Assembly (NCBI GenBank): GCA_020200935.1
Contig: JAIVHR010000222.1
Location: 1-23,527, forward strand
Direction of reading: 5' to 3'
DNA length: 23,527 nucleotides
Source: Sphingomonadales bacterium
GTDB lineage: Bacteria > Pseudomonadota > Alphaproteobacteria > Sphingomonadales > Sphingomonadaceae
Of this stretch, positions 1-7,528 are shown one piece after another. Numbering within the stretch: the first letter of the stretch is position 1; each line of letters opens with the position of its first letter. The position numbers and the translations under genes are program-made. A model generated the notes under the pieces. It made no database searches. It saw only the letters and a program-made list of their open reading frames with translations, and was not told where the DNA came from.

Positions 1-648
1 GATTATCTGACCACCGCGGTGCGCACCGGCGGCGACGGGGCGGGCGGCATCTCGCTGCTGCTGATCGAGATGGAATCGGACGGCGTCAGCCGCACGCCGC
101 TCGAAAAGATGGGCTGGCATTGTTCGGATACGGCGGCGATCCATTTCGACGATGTCCGCGTCCCTGCCGCCAACCTGATCGGCGAGGAAAATGGCGGTTT
201 CCTCGGCATCATGCAGAATTTCAACCGCGAGCGGCTCGGCATGGCGATGGGGTGCTGCGCCTTCGCGCGCGTCTGCCTCAAGGAAGCCGCCGACTGGGCG
301 CGCGAGCGGCAGACTTTCGGCAAGCCGCTCGTCGGCCACCAGGCGATCCGCATCAAGCTCGCCGACATGGCGCGGCGGATCGGCGCGACCCAGAGCTGGG
401 TCGACCTCCTCGCCTGGCAGCAGCGCGAAGGCGCCGGCCAGCCCGCCGACTATGCGATGCTGAAGGTACAGGCGACGCGAATGCTCGAGCATGTCGCGCG
501 CGAAGCCTGCCAGGTGTTGGGCGGCGCATCCTATCTCAAGGGATCGAAGGTCGAGCGAATCTATCGCGAGGTCCGCGTCAACGCGATCGGCGGCGGATCG
601 GAGGAGATCATGCTCGATCTCGCCGGGCGGCAGATTTTTGGGCGCTAG
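1..648 (+). CDS. Acyl-CoA dehydrogenase, C-terminal part (5' end outside window)
   Basis: The frame is open from the first base, so the start codon lies upstream of the window; 215 residues remain. The flavoenzyme family oxidises acyl-CoA to trans-2-enoyl-CoA and passes electrons to ETF. Visible family features are a middle-domain segment ending in DDVRVPAANLIGEENGGF, the helix ERQTFGKPLVGHQAIRIKLADM, and the C-terminal QVLGGASYLKG and AIGGGSEEIM motifs. The loop that carries the catalytic glutamate in medium-chain enzymes reads IGGGSEEI, with Gly at that position. Several long-chain and isovaleryl-type members also have Gly there and keep the base elsewhere in the protein. Substrate chain length cannot be told from this fragment. 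It ends in TAG, and the next gene follows after about 80 bases. Confidence 0.93.
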   Translation, partial: DYLTTAVRTGGDGAGGISLLLIEMESDGVSRTPLEKMGWHCSDTAAIHFDDVRVPAANLIGEENGGFLGIMQNFNRERLGMAMGCCAFARVCLKEAADWARERQTFGKPLVGHQAIRIKLADMARRIGATQSWVDLLAWQQREGAGQPADYAMLKVQATRMLEHVAREACQVLGGASYLKGSKVERIYREVRVNAIGGGSEEIMLDLAGRQIFGR

Positions 649-730
649 GTGTGGCGTCTCAGCCGACGCGGCAGGAACGCGCGCGCATCCCGAGCGTTGG
701 ACCCTGCGACGATGCCGAAAGGAAACACTG

Positions 731-1027
731 ATGAAAAGATTTATTCTGACCGCCACGCTCGGCTCAGTGGGCCTCGCTCTCGCTGCTTGCGGCGGCACCG
801 AGGAGGCAACGACCGTCGAGACGCCCGAGCCGGCCGACGCCGATGCCGGCAACTATGAAGCCGAAGGCGAAACGATGGCCGCACCGGCCAATATTGAAGG
901 CGCCAACGGAGAGGGCACACGCCTCCGCGTTGGCCCGGACGGCGCGCGACTCGACGTTGGCGGTGAGGACGCCGATGTCAGCGTCGATACCGAGGGCGCG
1001 GAATTCGAAGTCGACACGGGCGAATAA
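731..1027 (+). CDS. Small acidic lipoprotein, function unknown
   Basis: This encodes 98 residues. The N-terminus is a classic lipoprotein signal: MKR, a hydrophobic stretch, then the lipobox LALAAC with Cys20 as the predicted lipidated residue. The mature part is rich in Glu, Asp, Gly and Ala, with no recognised domain; its second half has a repeated look (RLRVGPDGARLDVGGEDADV). The start was chosen because AAGGA lies about 7 bases upstream of this ATG and the signal peptide begins there; the frame is open further upstream but without a signal. It is probably anchored in the cell envelope. I do not recognise a named family. The downstream gene is separated by about 160 bases. Confidence 0.8.
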   Translation: MKRFILTATLGSVGLALAACGGTEEATTVETPEPADADAGNYEAEGETMAAPANIEGANGEGTRLRVGPDGARLDVGGEDADVSVDTEGAEFEVDTGE

Positions 1028-1191
1028 TCCTGCTTCACCGCGTCAAGTGAAAGGCGACGTCTACGAACCCTGCGATCGACAGCCGTCACCGGAGCGCGGA
1101 CAGTTCCATGGTCAGCGCATCCACCGGACCGTAACCGAGCAACTGGCTGGCTGTTTGCCTGCTTGAAAATCAATCTCTTAGGAACAAAGAC

Positions 1192-2298
1192 ATGGTGAGC
1201 TTCAGTGGCGCTAACGACGTGGTCTGTGCGCCGCTGGACGACACCCGTCTCGATCGCCCCGCGGCCCGCCAGGCGAGCCCCGGCGCCGGGGGTATCGATA
1301 CGCGGCGACTGGTCCGCGAGCTGCAAGCGTTCGGGAACCCGCGGCCGGGCCGCAGCGGATACGAACTCGCAATCACCCTGGTGCCTTTCCTGTTGTTGTG
1401 CGGGCTGATGTTGGTCGCGGTCCAGGCCGGGCATTTCCTCGCCCTTGCGCTCACCGTGCCCGCCGGACTTTTTCTGCTCAGATTGTTCCTGATCCAGCAT
1501 GATTGCGGCCACGGAGCATTCCTCGCCAGCAGGTCCGGCAATGACTGGCTCGGCCGGGCGCTCGGCGTGCTGACGCTCACCCCATACGATTGCTGGAGGC
1601 GTTCGCACGCGCTGCACCACGCGGGCACAGGCAACCTCGACGCGCGTGGGTTCGGGGACGTCGATACGCTCACGGTTCGCGAGTTCCAGGCGCTGACCCA
1701 TCGCGGGCAACTGCTCTACCGCTTCTACCGCCACCCGATCGTGCTGTTGGGGATCGGCCCGGCCTATCTGTTCTTCCTGCGTCACCGCCTCCCGATCGGG
1801 CTGATGAAGGCCGGATGGATCTATTGGGCCAGCGCGATGGCAACCAATGCGGCATTGGCCCTCCTGCTGGCAGCGCTGATTTTCCAGTTCGGAATCGGCG
1901 TTGTTGCGCTGGTCCTGCTGCCCGTGCTGCTAATCGCCGCCTCGATGGGCGTATGGTTGTTCTACATCCAGCATCAGTTCGAGGACGCTCACTGGGATCA
2001 GGGCGCCGACTGGTCCTTCCACGATGCTGCCTTGCGCGGAAGCTCTCACCTCGAGCTCCCCGCGGTGCTGCGGTGGTTCACCGCTAATATCGGCGTTCAC
2101 CATGTCCACCACATGGCCAGCCGGATCCCCTTCTATCGGCTCCCCGAAGCGCTGAGGGCATATCCCAGATTGAGAGGGATAAATCGGTTCACGGCGCTGC
2201 AGACGCTCGGGACGCTGCGCCTGGCTTTGTGGGATGAAGATCAGCGACGACTGGTTCCGTTCCAAGATGCGCCGCGCACGTCGGCAGTGGGATCATAA
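1192..2298 (+). CDS. Membrane fatty acid desaturase (acyl-lipid type)
   Basis: This encodes 368 residues of the membrane di-iron desaturase family, which introduces cis double bonds into acyl chains of lipids using O2. The three histidine boxes are present: HDCGH at residues 103-107, HALHH near 139-143, and HHVHH near 303-307. The segment after box two, GNLDARGFGDVDTLTV, is typical of the bacterial acyl-lipid group related to Bacillus Des and DesA-type enzymes. Hydrophobic segments lie near residues 60-100 and 195-260. The start ATG has AGGAAC about 6 bases upstream. The regiospecificity (delta-5, delta-12 or other) cannot be read from sequence. The gene stands alone between a lipoprotein gene and a tRNA gene, so it probably has its own promoter; adjustment of membrane fluidity is an inference. 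Confidence 0.93.
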   Translation: MVSFSGANDVVCAPLDDTRLDRPAARQASPGAGGIDTRRLVRELQAFGNPRPGRSGYELAITLVPFLLLCGLMLVAVQAGHFLALALTVPAGLFLLRLFLIQHDCGHGAFLASRSGNDWLGRALGVLTLTPYDCWRRSHALHHAGTGNLDARGFGDVDTLTVREFQALTHRGQLLYRFYRHPIVLLGIGPAYLFFLRHRLPIGLMKAGWIYWASAMATNAALALLLAALIFQFGIGVVALVLLPVLLIAASMGVWLFYIQHQFEDAHWDQGADWSFHDAALRGSSHLELPAVLRWFTANIGVHHVHHMASRIPFYRLPEALRAYPRLRGINRFTALQTLGTLRLALWDEDQRRLVPFQDAPRTSAVGS

Positions 2299-2354
2299 GC
2301 CGGCAGTTTGGGCGTTTACGGCGGCCCCTGCAAATTTGAGAACAGTTGGTCGAT

Positions 2355-2370
2355 CGGCTGGCGGACACGG
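2355..2370 (-). repeat. 16-bp copy of the tRNA-Ser 3' end
   Basis: The 16 bases here are identical, in the same orientation, to 2413-2428, which hold the 3' acceptor strand, the CCA end and the first flanking bases of the tRNA-Ser gene. The copies are offset by 58 bases with 42 bases between them. A repeated tRNA 3' end is what integrase-driven elements leave at their far attachment site, but the space between copies is far too small for an element and no integrase is in the window. It could be an excision scar or chance duplication. Confidence 0.55.
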
Positions 2371-2416
2371 TCCAGCGGCCTAGAAGCATTAAAGATACGG
2401 AGAGTAAAAAGGCGGC

Positions 2417-2509
2417 TGGCGGACACGGAGGGATTCGAACCCTCGATACGGGTAATCCCCGTATGCCGGTTTAGCAAACCGGTGGTTTCAGCCACTCACC
2501 CACGTGTCC
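2417..2509 (-). tRNA. tRNA-Ser (anticodon GCU)
   Basis: On the minus strand the gene begins GGACACG and ends CGTGTCC, G, CCA, giving a perfect 7-bp acceptor stem with encoded CCA. The anticodon stem CCGGT/ACCGG encloses the loop TTGCTAA, so the anticodon is GCU, which reads AGC/AGU serine codons. A long variable arm and the T-arm sequence GGTTCGAATCC are visible. The length of 93 nt including CCA fits a type II serine tRNA. It sits alone, transcribed against the surrounding plus-strand genes. Confidence 0.96.
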
Positions 2510-2716
2510 TGGTCCAGCCGAAGCAGGGCGTATAGCGGGGGGCGCCAAGCCTTTCAACAAGCGCAATTCGCGGGGCCGAACATGCCCATATCGGCTCCGA
2601 AGCCCCCCGGGACTCGCTTCGGCGCGATATCGACTCGCCTCGTCCCGGCGGCGATTGCGCGCGAGTCCAGGAAGGCGGTAATTCCCTCGGGTTCAGCATT
2701 TTCCGGGGACAAACCG

Positions 2717-3418
2717 ATGGTTCGATCGAATTTCGCGCTTCTGGCCGTAGTGATCGGCCTCGCTGCGGCGATGCCGGCGGCCGCACAGATCGATGCCGTC
2801 GATCCCGACGATGCCATGCAGTCCGAATGGAACGAAAGCGACTATGGCGGCAACGGCACGACCACCGACGCCGGAGCCTATGACGAACCCTACGAGCGGG
2901 CCGGTAGTGGCGAGGCGGCGGCGGATCTGAGCAGCGGGGGCTATATCCCGCCCGATACGCCGGGCAACGAGCCCTCCGCCGACGGCGTTGCTGCCGGTCC
3001 GTCGGCTGATCCGTCGATCGACGAACCGGCCACCACATACCAAGAGGACGACCTGATCGCCGCGGCAGGTGGGCTGTTCGGCGACGGCGCCGAGGGGCTG
3101 GCGCGGATGATCGAGCGGGTCCTCGCCGACCAGGGCGAGCCCAACGGCTATATCGTCGGCCGCGAGGTGGGCGGCGCCTTCATTTTCGGGCTGCGATACG
3201 GCTCGGGAACGCTGTTCCACAAGGTCGAGGGGCAGCAGCCGGTTTACTGGACCGGCCCCTCGGTCGGCTTCGATGTCGGTGCGAACGGCGCCTCGACCTT
3301 TGTCCTTGTCTACAACCTCTACGACACCGACGAGCTGTTCCAGCGCTTTCCGGCGGTCGAGGGCGATGCCTATTTCATCGGCGGGCTTACCGCGAGCTAC
3401 ATGTGGCTGCCCTTCTGA
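2717..3418 (+). CDS. Secreted DUF1134 family protein (EipA-like)
   Basis: This encodes 233 residues. A signal peptide is clear (residues 1-23, hydrophobic core then MPAAAQ), so the protein is exported to the periplasm. A low-complexity acidic linker (about 24-108) is followed by the conserved domain from about 110 to the end, with GGLFGDGAEGLARMIERVL, GLRYGSGTLFHKVEGQQPVYW and TGPSVGFDVGANGASTFVLV. This matches my memory of DUF1134, whose Brucella member EipA is a periplasmic protein needed for envelope integrity. The start was placed at the ATG that begins the signal peptide, although the frame is open upstream to the tRNA region. The preceding 200 bases hold no other gene I can support. It converges on the Anbu gene. 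Confidence 0.88.
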   Translation: MVRSNFALLAVVIGLAAAMPAAAQIDAVDPDDAMQSEWNESDYGGNGTTTDAGAYDEPYERAGSGEAAADLSSGGYIPPDTPGNEPSADGVAAGPSADPSIDEPATTYQEDDLIAAAGGLFGDGAEGLARMIERVLADQGEPNGYIVGREVGGAFIFGLRYGSGTLFHKVEGQQPVYWTGPSVGFDVGANGASTFVLVYNLYDTDELFQRFPAVEGDAYFIGGLTASYMWLPF

Positions 3419-3432
3419 CGCGCCACGGTAGC

Positions 3433-3476
3433 GGGCGGCGCCGCATGCCGCCCTGGACCCCGGATCAAGTCCGGGG
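3433..3476. terminator. Two stem-loops between convergent genes, one a REP-like palindrome
   Basis: Between the convergent DUF1134 and Anbu genes lie two hairpins. The first pairs GGGCGGC (3433-3439) with GCCGCCC (3447-3453). The second pairs CCCCGGA (3458-3464) with TCCGGGG (3470-3476) around TCAAG. The second matches a short palindrome that, from memory, is scattered between genes in many sphingomonads and other alphaproteobacteria. No T-run follows, so intrinsic termination is not proven; its location fits a two-way transcription end or an RNA-stabilising element. Confidence 0.55.
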
Positions 3477-3487
3477 GTGACGGAAAA

Positions 3488-4261
3488 CTATGTGTCCTCT
3501 CCCTCCCCGCTCACCCCTTCCATGAAGGGCGGCATCGGGATCGCGGCGCGGGCTTCGGCGAGCGCCAGCGCCCATTTGGACGACAGCATGTCGAAATACT
3601 CGTCATGCTCTTCGATCCGGCGGGTGACGGTCGGCTTGCCCTCGTCGGTCGGGATAACGACGATGTCGAGCGGCCGGCCGACCGACAGGTTCGATCGCAT
3701 CGTCGAATCGAAGGATACGAGCCCGGTCTTCACCGCATCGTCGAGCGGCGTCTCGTAGGTCAGCGCACGATCGAGGATCGGCTTGCCGTATTTGGTCTCG
3801 CCGATCTGCATGAAAGGCCGGTCGGGCTGGCAGCTGATGAAATTGCCTTCCTTGTAGATATGGAAGAGCCGCAAGGGCCGCCCCTTGAACCGGCCGCCGA
3901 GCAGCATCGAGCCTGAAAAGCTGTACTGGCTGTCCTCGCCGGCGGTGTCCTTGATATCGGAGCGAGCCTCGTTGAGCGCTTCGCCAATCAGCCCAGCCAC
4001 GCGGTGCATGTTCGTCTGGTCGGCAAGAAAGCGGGGATCGCCGCCGTCATCCGCGTCCGCAAGCCCCTCCTGGAGCAGGGCGAAGGCAGTCTGGGTGACC
4101 GAAAGGTTTCCCGCCGTGCAAGCGATCAGCGTACGATCCTCGCTCTGTTCGAGGATATGGAGTTTCTTGTAGGAGGAGATATTGTCGATGCCCGCATTGG
4201 TCCGGGTGTCGGCGATCATCACCAACCCGTCCTTCAGCAGCATGCCCAGGCAATAGGTCAT
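3488..4261 (-). CDS. Anbu, proteasome-like (Ntn-hydrolase) peptidase
   Basis: This encodes 257 residues. Anbu is a bacterial relative of the 20S proteasome beta subunit and HslV; family members assemble into rings or open helices in the cytoplasm. The ORF begins MTYCLGMLLKDGLVMIADTR, so removing Met would expose Thr1 as the nucleophile. ADTRTNAG and the following YKKLH supply the conserved Asp and Lys positions of the fold. The start was chosen at this Met because the family begins here; an in-frame Met further upstream would bury the nucleophile. The length is normal and no damage is visible. It is the last gene of a minus-strand cluster, 93 bases after the transglutaminase gene. The substrate is unknown; the partnership with ATP-grasp and alpha-E genes points to breakdown of a ligated peptide, which is inference. 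Confidence 0.92.
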   Translation of the reverse strand: MTYCLGMLLKDGLVMIADTRTNAGIDNISSYKKLHILEQSEDRTLIACTAGNLSVTQTAFALLQEGLADADDGGDPRFLADQTNMHRVAGLIGEALNEARSDIKDTAGEDSQYSFSGSMLLGGRFKGRPLRLFHIYKEGNFISCQPDRPFMQIGETKYGKPILDRALTYETPLDDAVKTGLVSFDSTMRSNLSVGRPLDIVVIPTDEGKPTVTRRIEEHDEYFDMLSSKWALALAEARAAIPMPPFMEGVSGEGEDT

Positions 4262-4354
4262 CAAAAACCGGCTATTGTTGCCCCTGCGGAGCGGAGTAGC
4301 GCCTAAGCTGGGGTGCGCGGAAGCCGGATGCAAATCGCACTGTGGATGGCCGGC

Positions 4355-5173
4355 TTACTGTTCGGCCTGCGCCTGGGTCACGCGTACTTCGACGGTGAGG
4401 GCCTCGTCGCCGCCGCCGAGCCGCTGACCGGCGACCGGCGCCGCGTCGCGATAGTCCAACCCGCAGGCGAGGCGGACATAGGCGTCGTCGGGGCTGATGC
4501 CGTTCGCCGGATCGAAGCCGACCCAGCCGATATCGGGCAGATGCGCCTCGGCCCAGGCATGGCTCGCCTCCTGCAATTCGGCGCCATCACGGCGATAGAG
4601 ATGACCGGAAATATAGCGCGCCGGAACCCCCATCGCGCGGGCGGCGGAACAGAAGATATGCGCGTGATCCTGGCAGACGCCCCGGCTCGCCCCAAAGGCG
4701 GTCGCCGCGTCGCGCTCGACGGCATCGAGCGTCGGTTCGAAGGCGATTTCGTTGAGCAGCCGCGACATCAGCACATGCATCCGCTTGAGCGGGTCGGTTT
4801 CGCTCTCGCGGACGTCCCTCGCGAACTGGCGGATCGCCTCGTCGGCCCTTGTCAGTTCTGTCGAGCGGCGAAAGGCTTCGCGGGGCAAGGGCTCGGGCGC
4901 GTCTTCGATCATCCCGGACCGGTCGTCGGTCAACACCTCGCCCGACACGGCGATTTCGATCTCCTCGACCGGCCCGTCGATATAGAGCATCGTCATGATG
5001 TTGCCGTAGCCGTCGGTATGCCGCTTGAACCGCGCATCGCAATCGACTTCGATATGCCAGTCGACGACATGCTGGGCGGCGAAGCTGGTCGGCGTCATGC
5101 GCAGCAGCTGGACGAGCCGGCGCTGCGGCTCGCTATAGGCGTAACGCGTCGCGTGATGGATATCGAGCCGCAT
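4355..5173 (-). CDS. Transglutaminase-like cysteine protease of the Anbu cluster
   Basis: This encodes 272 residues. It belongs to the transglutaminase-like (papain-fold) family. An N-terminal beta-rich domain, MRLDIHHATRYAYSEP, precedes the catalytic domain. The likely triad is visible in order: Cys in SRGVCQDHAHIF, His in ASHAWAEAHL and Asp in GWVGFDPANG. The start overlaps the stop of the alpha-E gene by one base (TGATG), which suggests translational coupling and places it firmly in the operon. Although the frame is open far upstream, that part lies antisense to nothing useful and overlaps the alpha-E gene, so this Met is chosen. Family members of this type probably cut or form amide bonds; the actual target is unknown. 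It appears intact. Confidence 0.92.
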   Translation of the reverse strand: MRLDIHHATRYAYSEPQRRLVQLLRMTPTSFAAQHVVDWHIEVDCDARFKRHTDGYGNIMTMLYIDGPVEEIEIAVSGEVLTDDRSGMIEDAPEPLPREAFRRSTELTRADEAIRQFARDVRESETDPLKRMHVLMSRLLNEIAFEPTLDAVERDAATAFGASRGVCQDHAHIFCSAARAMGVPARYISGHLYRRDGAELQEASHAWAEAHLPDIGWVGFDPANGISPDDAYVRLACGLDYRDAAPVAGQRLGGGDEALTVEVRVTQAQAEQ

Positions 5174-6108
5174 CAATCGAACCTGAATTGCCGGGTTATC
5201 GCTTGGTTGAGCAGGCGGTTCTCGGTAATGAAGGCCTGCAGGAATTCGTGCAACCCGCCGCGTATGATGTCGCCGACCCGGGTTCTTTCGAGCCGCTTCT
5301 GCCGCAGCCGCGCCATCCTGTCGGCCTCGCCCTGGAAGTTGGTGCGCTTGCCGAGATCGTCGAGCAGTTCGACCACCTCGTCGACCGCATAGGCGAGGCT
5401 GCGCGGCAATTCGCGCCGCAAGGTCAGCATCTCGACGACGCGGGTAGGGCTCAAGCTCTCGCGATAAAGCCAGCGGAAGGCGGTGTTGGCCGAAACGGTT
5501 TGCAGGATCGTCCCCCATTGGTCGCGATCGACGATGCCGCCGACCTTTTCGCCCTCGGGCAGAATCAGGTGATATTTGACATCGATCAGCCGTGCCGTGT
5601 TGTCGGCCCGCTCGATCGCCGCGCCCAGTCTCAGAAACCAATAGCTCTCATGATGCAGCATGCGGTGAAGCGCGCCTTCGAAACCGCGAATCTCGGCCTT
5701 CAGATCCTCGACGAGATTGACCGTCGCCTGCGCCCCGCCTGTCGCCGAGCGATCGCGCACCCCGAGCCAGGCCCGATTGATGCCTTCCCAGCCCTCGCGG
5801 GTCAGCGCGGTGCGCACCGCCCGCGCATTCATCCGCGCCGCGGAGAGGCAATTGCGGATCGAACTCGAATTATCCTCGGCGAGGGTCAGGTAATTGGACA
5901 CGTTGGTCGGATTGATCGGATCGCCGGTCGCGGCGAAGCCCTCATTCGCACCGGCGACGAACAGCGCGCTGTTCCAGGCACCCTCGCCCGCCGGCCGCGC
6001 CGACAGCGCATCGAGTCGCACCGTCGCCTCGACGAGCCGCGCTGTGAATTCGGCGCGCTCCATATAGCGGCCGATCCAGTAGAGATACGAGGCGGTCCGG
6101 GCGAGCAT
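5173..6108 (-). CDS. Alpha-E domain protein (DUF403)
   Basis: This encodes 311 residues, the usual length. The all-helical alpha-E family begins MLARTASYLYWIGRYMERAE, and this signature is exact here; further conserved pieces are MLHHESYWFLRLGAAIERAD and NTAFRWLYRESLSPTRVVEM. No catalytic motif is known. It regularly sits next to circularly permuted ATP-grasp and transglutaminase genes, and fused forms exist, so it is thought to act with them in making or handling a peptide. Its ATG follows directly after the TAG of the ATP-grasp gene with no gap, and its own stop overlaps the transglutaminase start. The gene looks undamaged. Confidence 0.93.
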   Translation of the reverse strand: MLARTASYLYWIGRYMERAEFTARLVEATVRLDALSARPAGEGAWNSALFVAGANEGFAATGDPINPTNVSNYLTLAEDNSSSIRNCLSAARMNARAVRTALTREGWEGINRAWLGVRDRSATGGAQATVNLVEDLKAEIRGFEGALHRMLHHESYWFLRLGAAIERADNTARLIDVKYHLILPEGEKVGGIVDRDQWGTILQTVSANTAFRWLYRESLSPTRVVEMLTLRRELPRSLAYAVDEVVELLDDLGKRTNFQGEADRMARLRQKRLERTRVGDIIRGGLHEFLQAFITENRLLNQAITRQFRFD

Positions 6109-6126
6109 CTAATTTGCCCCCCGCGC

Positions 6127-6148
6127 CTGGGACTGGGACTGGGACTGG
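6127..6148 (-). repeat. Hexamer tandem repeat coding a Ser-Gln tail
   Basis: On the plus strand ctggga occurs three times, followed by ctgg. Read on the minus strand in the ATP-grasp frame it codes SQSQSQ, and together with an adjoining imperfect stretch gives a C-terminal tail [17 protein letters not shown]. The unit is six bases, so copy-number change keeps the reading frame and only alters tail length. Confidence 0.85.
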
Positions 6149-6771
6149 CCGGCTTGAGACTGACTTTGGCGCTGGGGGTTGCTGTCGGCGCGCAGCACGA
6201 GGCTGTCCTTGGTGCCGCCGCCCTGGCTCGAATTGACGACCAGCGAGTTTTCGACGAGCGCTACGCGCGTCAGCCCGCCCGGCACGATCTCGACATGATC
6301 GGCCCCCGACAGCACGAAGGGCCGGAAATCGACATGGCGGCCCTTGACGCCCTTTTCGGTCAGGGTCGGCACGGTCGAGAGTTCGAGCGTCGGCTGAGCG
6401 ATATAGCCGCCTGGATTATCCTTGAGCACGGCGCGAAACTCCTCGACCTCTGCGCTGGTCGCGGCCGGGCCGACAAGCATGCCGTAGCCGCCCGATCCGT
6501 CGACCTTCTTGACGACGAGCTGTTCGAGATTGTCGAGCGTATATTGCAGTGCATCCTCTTCGCGGCAGCGCCAGGTCTCGACATTGGGCAGCTTCGCCTC
6601 CTCGCCCGAATAATATTTCACGATATCGGGCATGAAGGAATAGATCGCCTTGTCGTCGGCGATGCCGCCGCCCGGTGCATTGGCGATTGTCACATTGCCG
6701 GCGAAATAGGCAGCCATGAGGCCCGGCACGCCGAGCATCGAATCCGGACGGAACATCAGCGGATCGAGAAA

Positions 6772-6782
6772 ATCGTCGCGAG
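6772..6782. other. Deletion junction in the ATP-grasp gene (junction 1)
   Basis: On the minus strand EHSFLA runs directly into a different frame reading [11 protein letters not shown]. About 40 residues expected between these blocks are missing, and the loss is not a multiple of three. Size is estimated from recalled family members. Confidence 0.75.
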
Positions 6783-7528
6783 GAAACTGTGTTCGTAAAA
6801 GGCGCTGTTGAAATGGCCCGGGGTCAGCAGCACCGCCGTCGGTTCTTTCGAGGCGCTGTCGGGGGCGACCGAATGGAGCATCTCGCGCAGCGCGTCGGGA
6901 TAGCGGTCGACCGGTTCGACCTCGAAAATCTCGAACAGCTCGGGACACAGGCGCAGCATCGCCTCGCGATTTTCGAGCATGTAGGAGACCCCCGAGGGGG
7001 TGCGGGCATTGTCCTCGAGCACGTAGAATTCGTCGGGCCCGGTACGGACCATGTCGATGCCGGCGATATGCGCATAGATACCGTGCGGCGGGCGGCGGCC
7101 GTTGACGACCGGCGTGAAGCCCGGATTGCCGAGCACGAGATCGGCGGGGACGACGCCGTCGGCGATGATCTTGCGGTCGGTATAGACATCGGCGAGGAAC
7201 ATGTTGAGCGCGGTCACCCGCTGTTCGAGCCCCTCGCTCAGCGATTGCCATTCGCCATGGGTGAAGACGCGCGGGACGATATCGAAAGGAATGATCCGCT
7301 CGGCCTCTTCCTCCTCGCCATAGACGTTGAAGGTGATGCCGAGCTGGCGAAAGGCGGCCTCGGCCGAATCCTGGCGCCGCTTCATCTCGGGTTTGGGAGT
7401 CTCTCGAATCCAGCGCGCGATCTCCTCGAACCCCGGGCGCGGCTTGCGTCCGCAGCTATACCCCCAGATCTCGTCGAAAAACTTCTGCCCTGCCATCGAC
7501 CCATCAATGCGCGAGGACGGCCCAGGGT

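Larger units (their letters stand above)
6109..7496 (-). pseudogene. Circularly permuted ATP-grasp ligase, broken by internal loss and frameshift
   Basis: The family (DUF404/DUF407 type, glutathione-synthase-like fold) is predicted to form amide bonds using ATP. The first part reads [16 protein letters not shown] and continues through [15 protein letters not shown] in one frame. The second part, from [16 protein letters not shown] through [29 protein letters not shown] and [15 protein letters not shown], is in another frame. As I recall intact relatives, about 40 residues containing a TRG.QRVDVIYRRI-like stretch lie between EHSFLA and DDFLDP; here they are absent, so this is a deletion, not a simple slip. 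The junction is near 6772-6782. The C-terminus carries a Ser-Gln tail. Its stop abuts the alpha-E start. Translated as is, the protein would stop after about 245 residues and lack the ATP-binding half. Confidence 0.87.

Noticed and set aside
2401..2416. T-run after tRNA-Ser as an intrinsic terminator
   Set aside because: On the minus strand TTTTT follows the CCA region, but no complementary GC-rich stem precedes it other than the tRNA's own arms.
2308..2535. Short plus-strand ORF across the tRNA gene
   Set aside because: It is read through the antisense of tRNA-Ser; the familiar peptide GFEPSIR-type string comes from the T-arm complement.
4313..6798. Overlapping plus-strand open frames opposite transglutaminase, alpha-E and ATP-grasp
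   Set aside because: The minus-strand genes have clear family motifs and tight operon spacing. The plus frames have neither.
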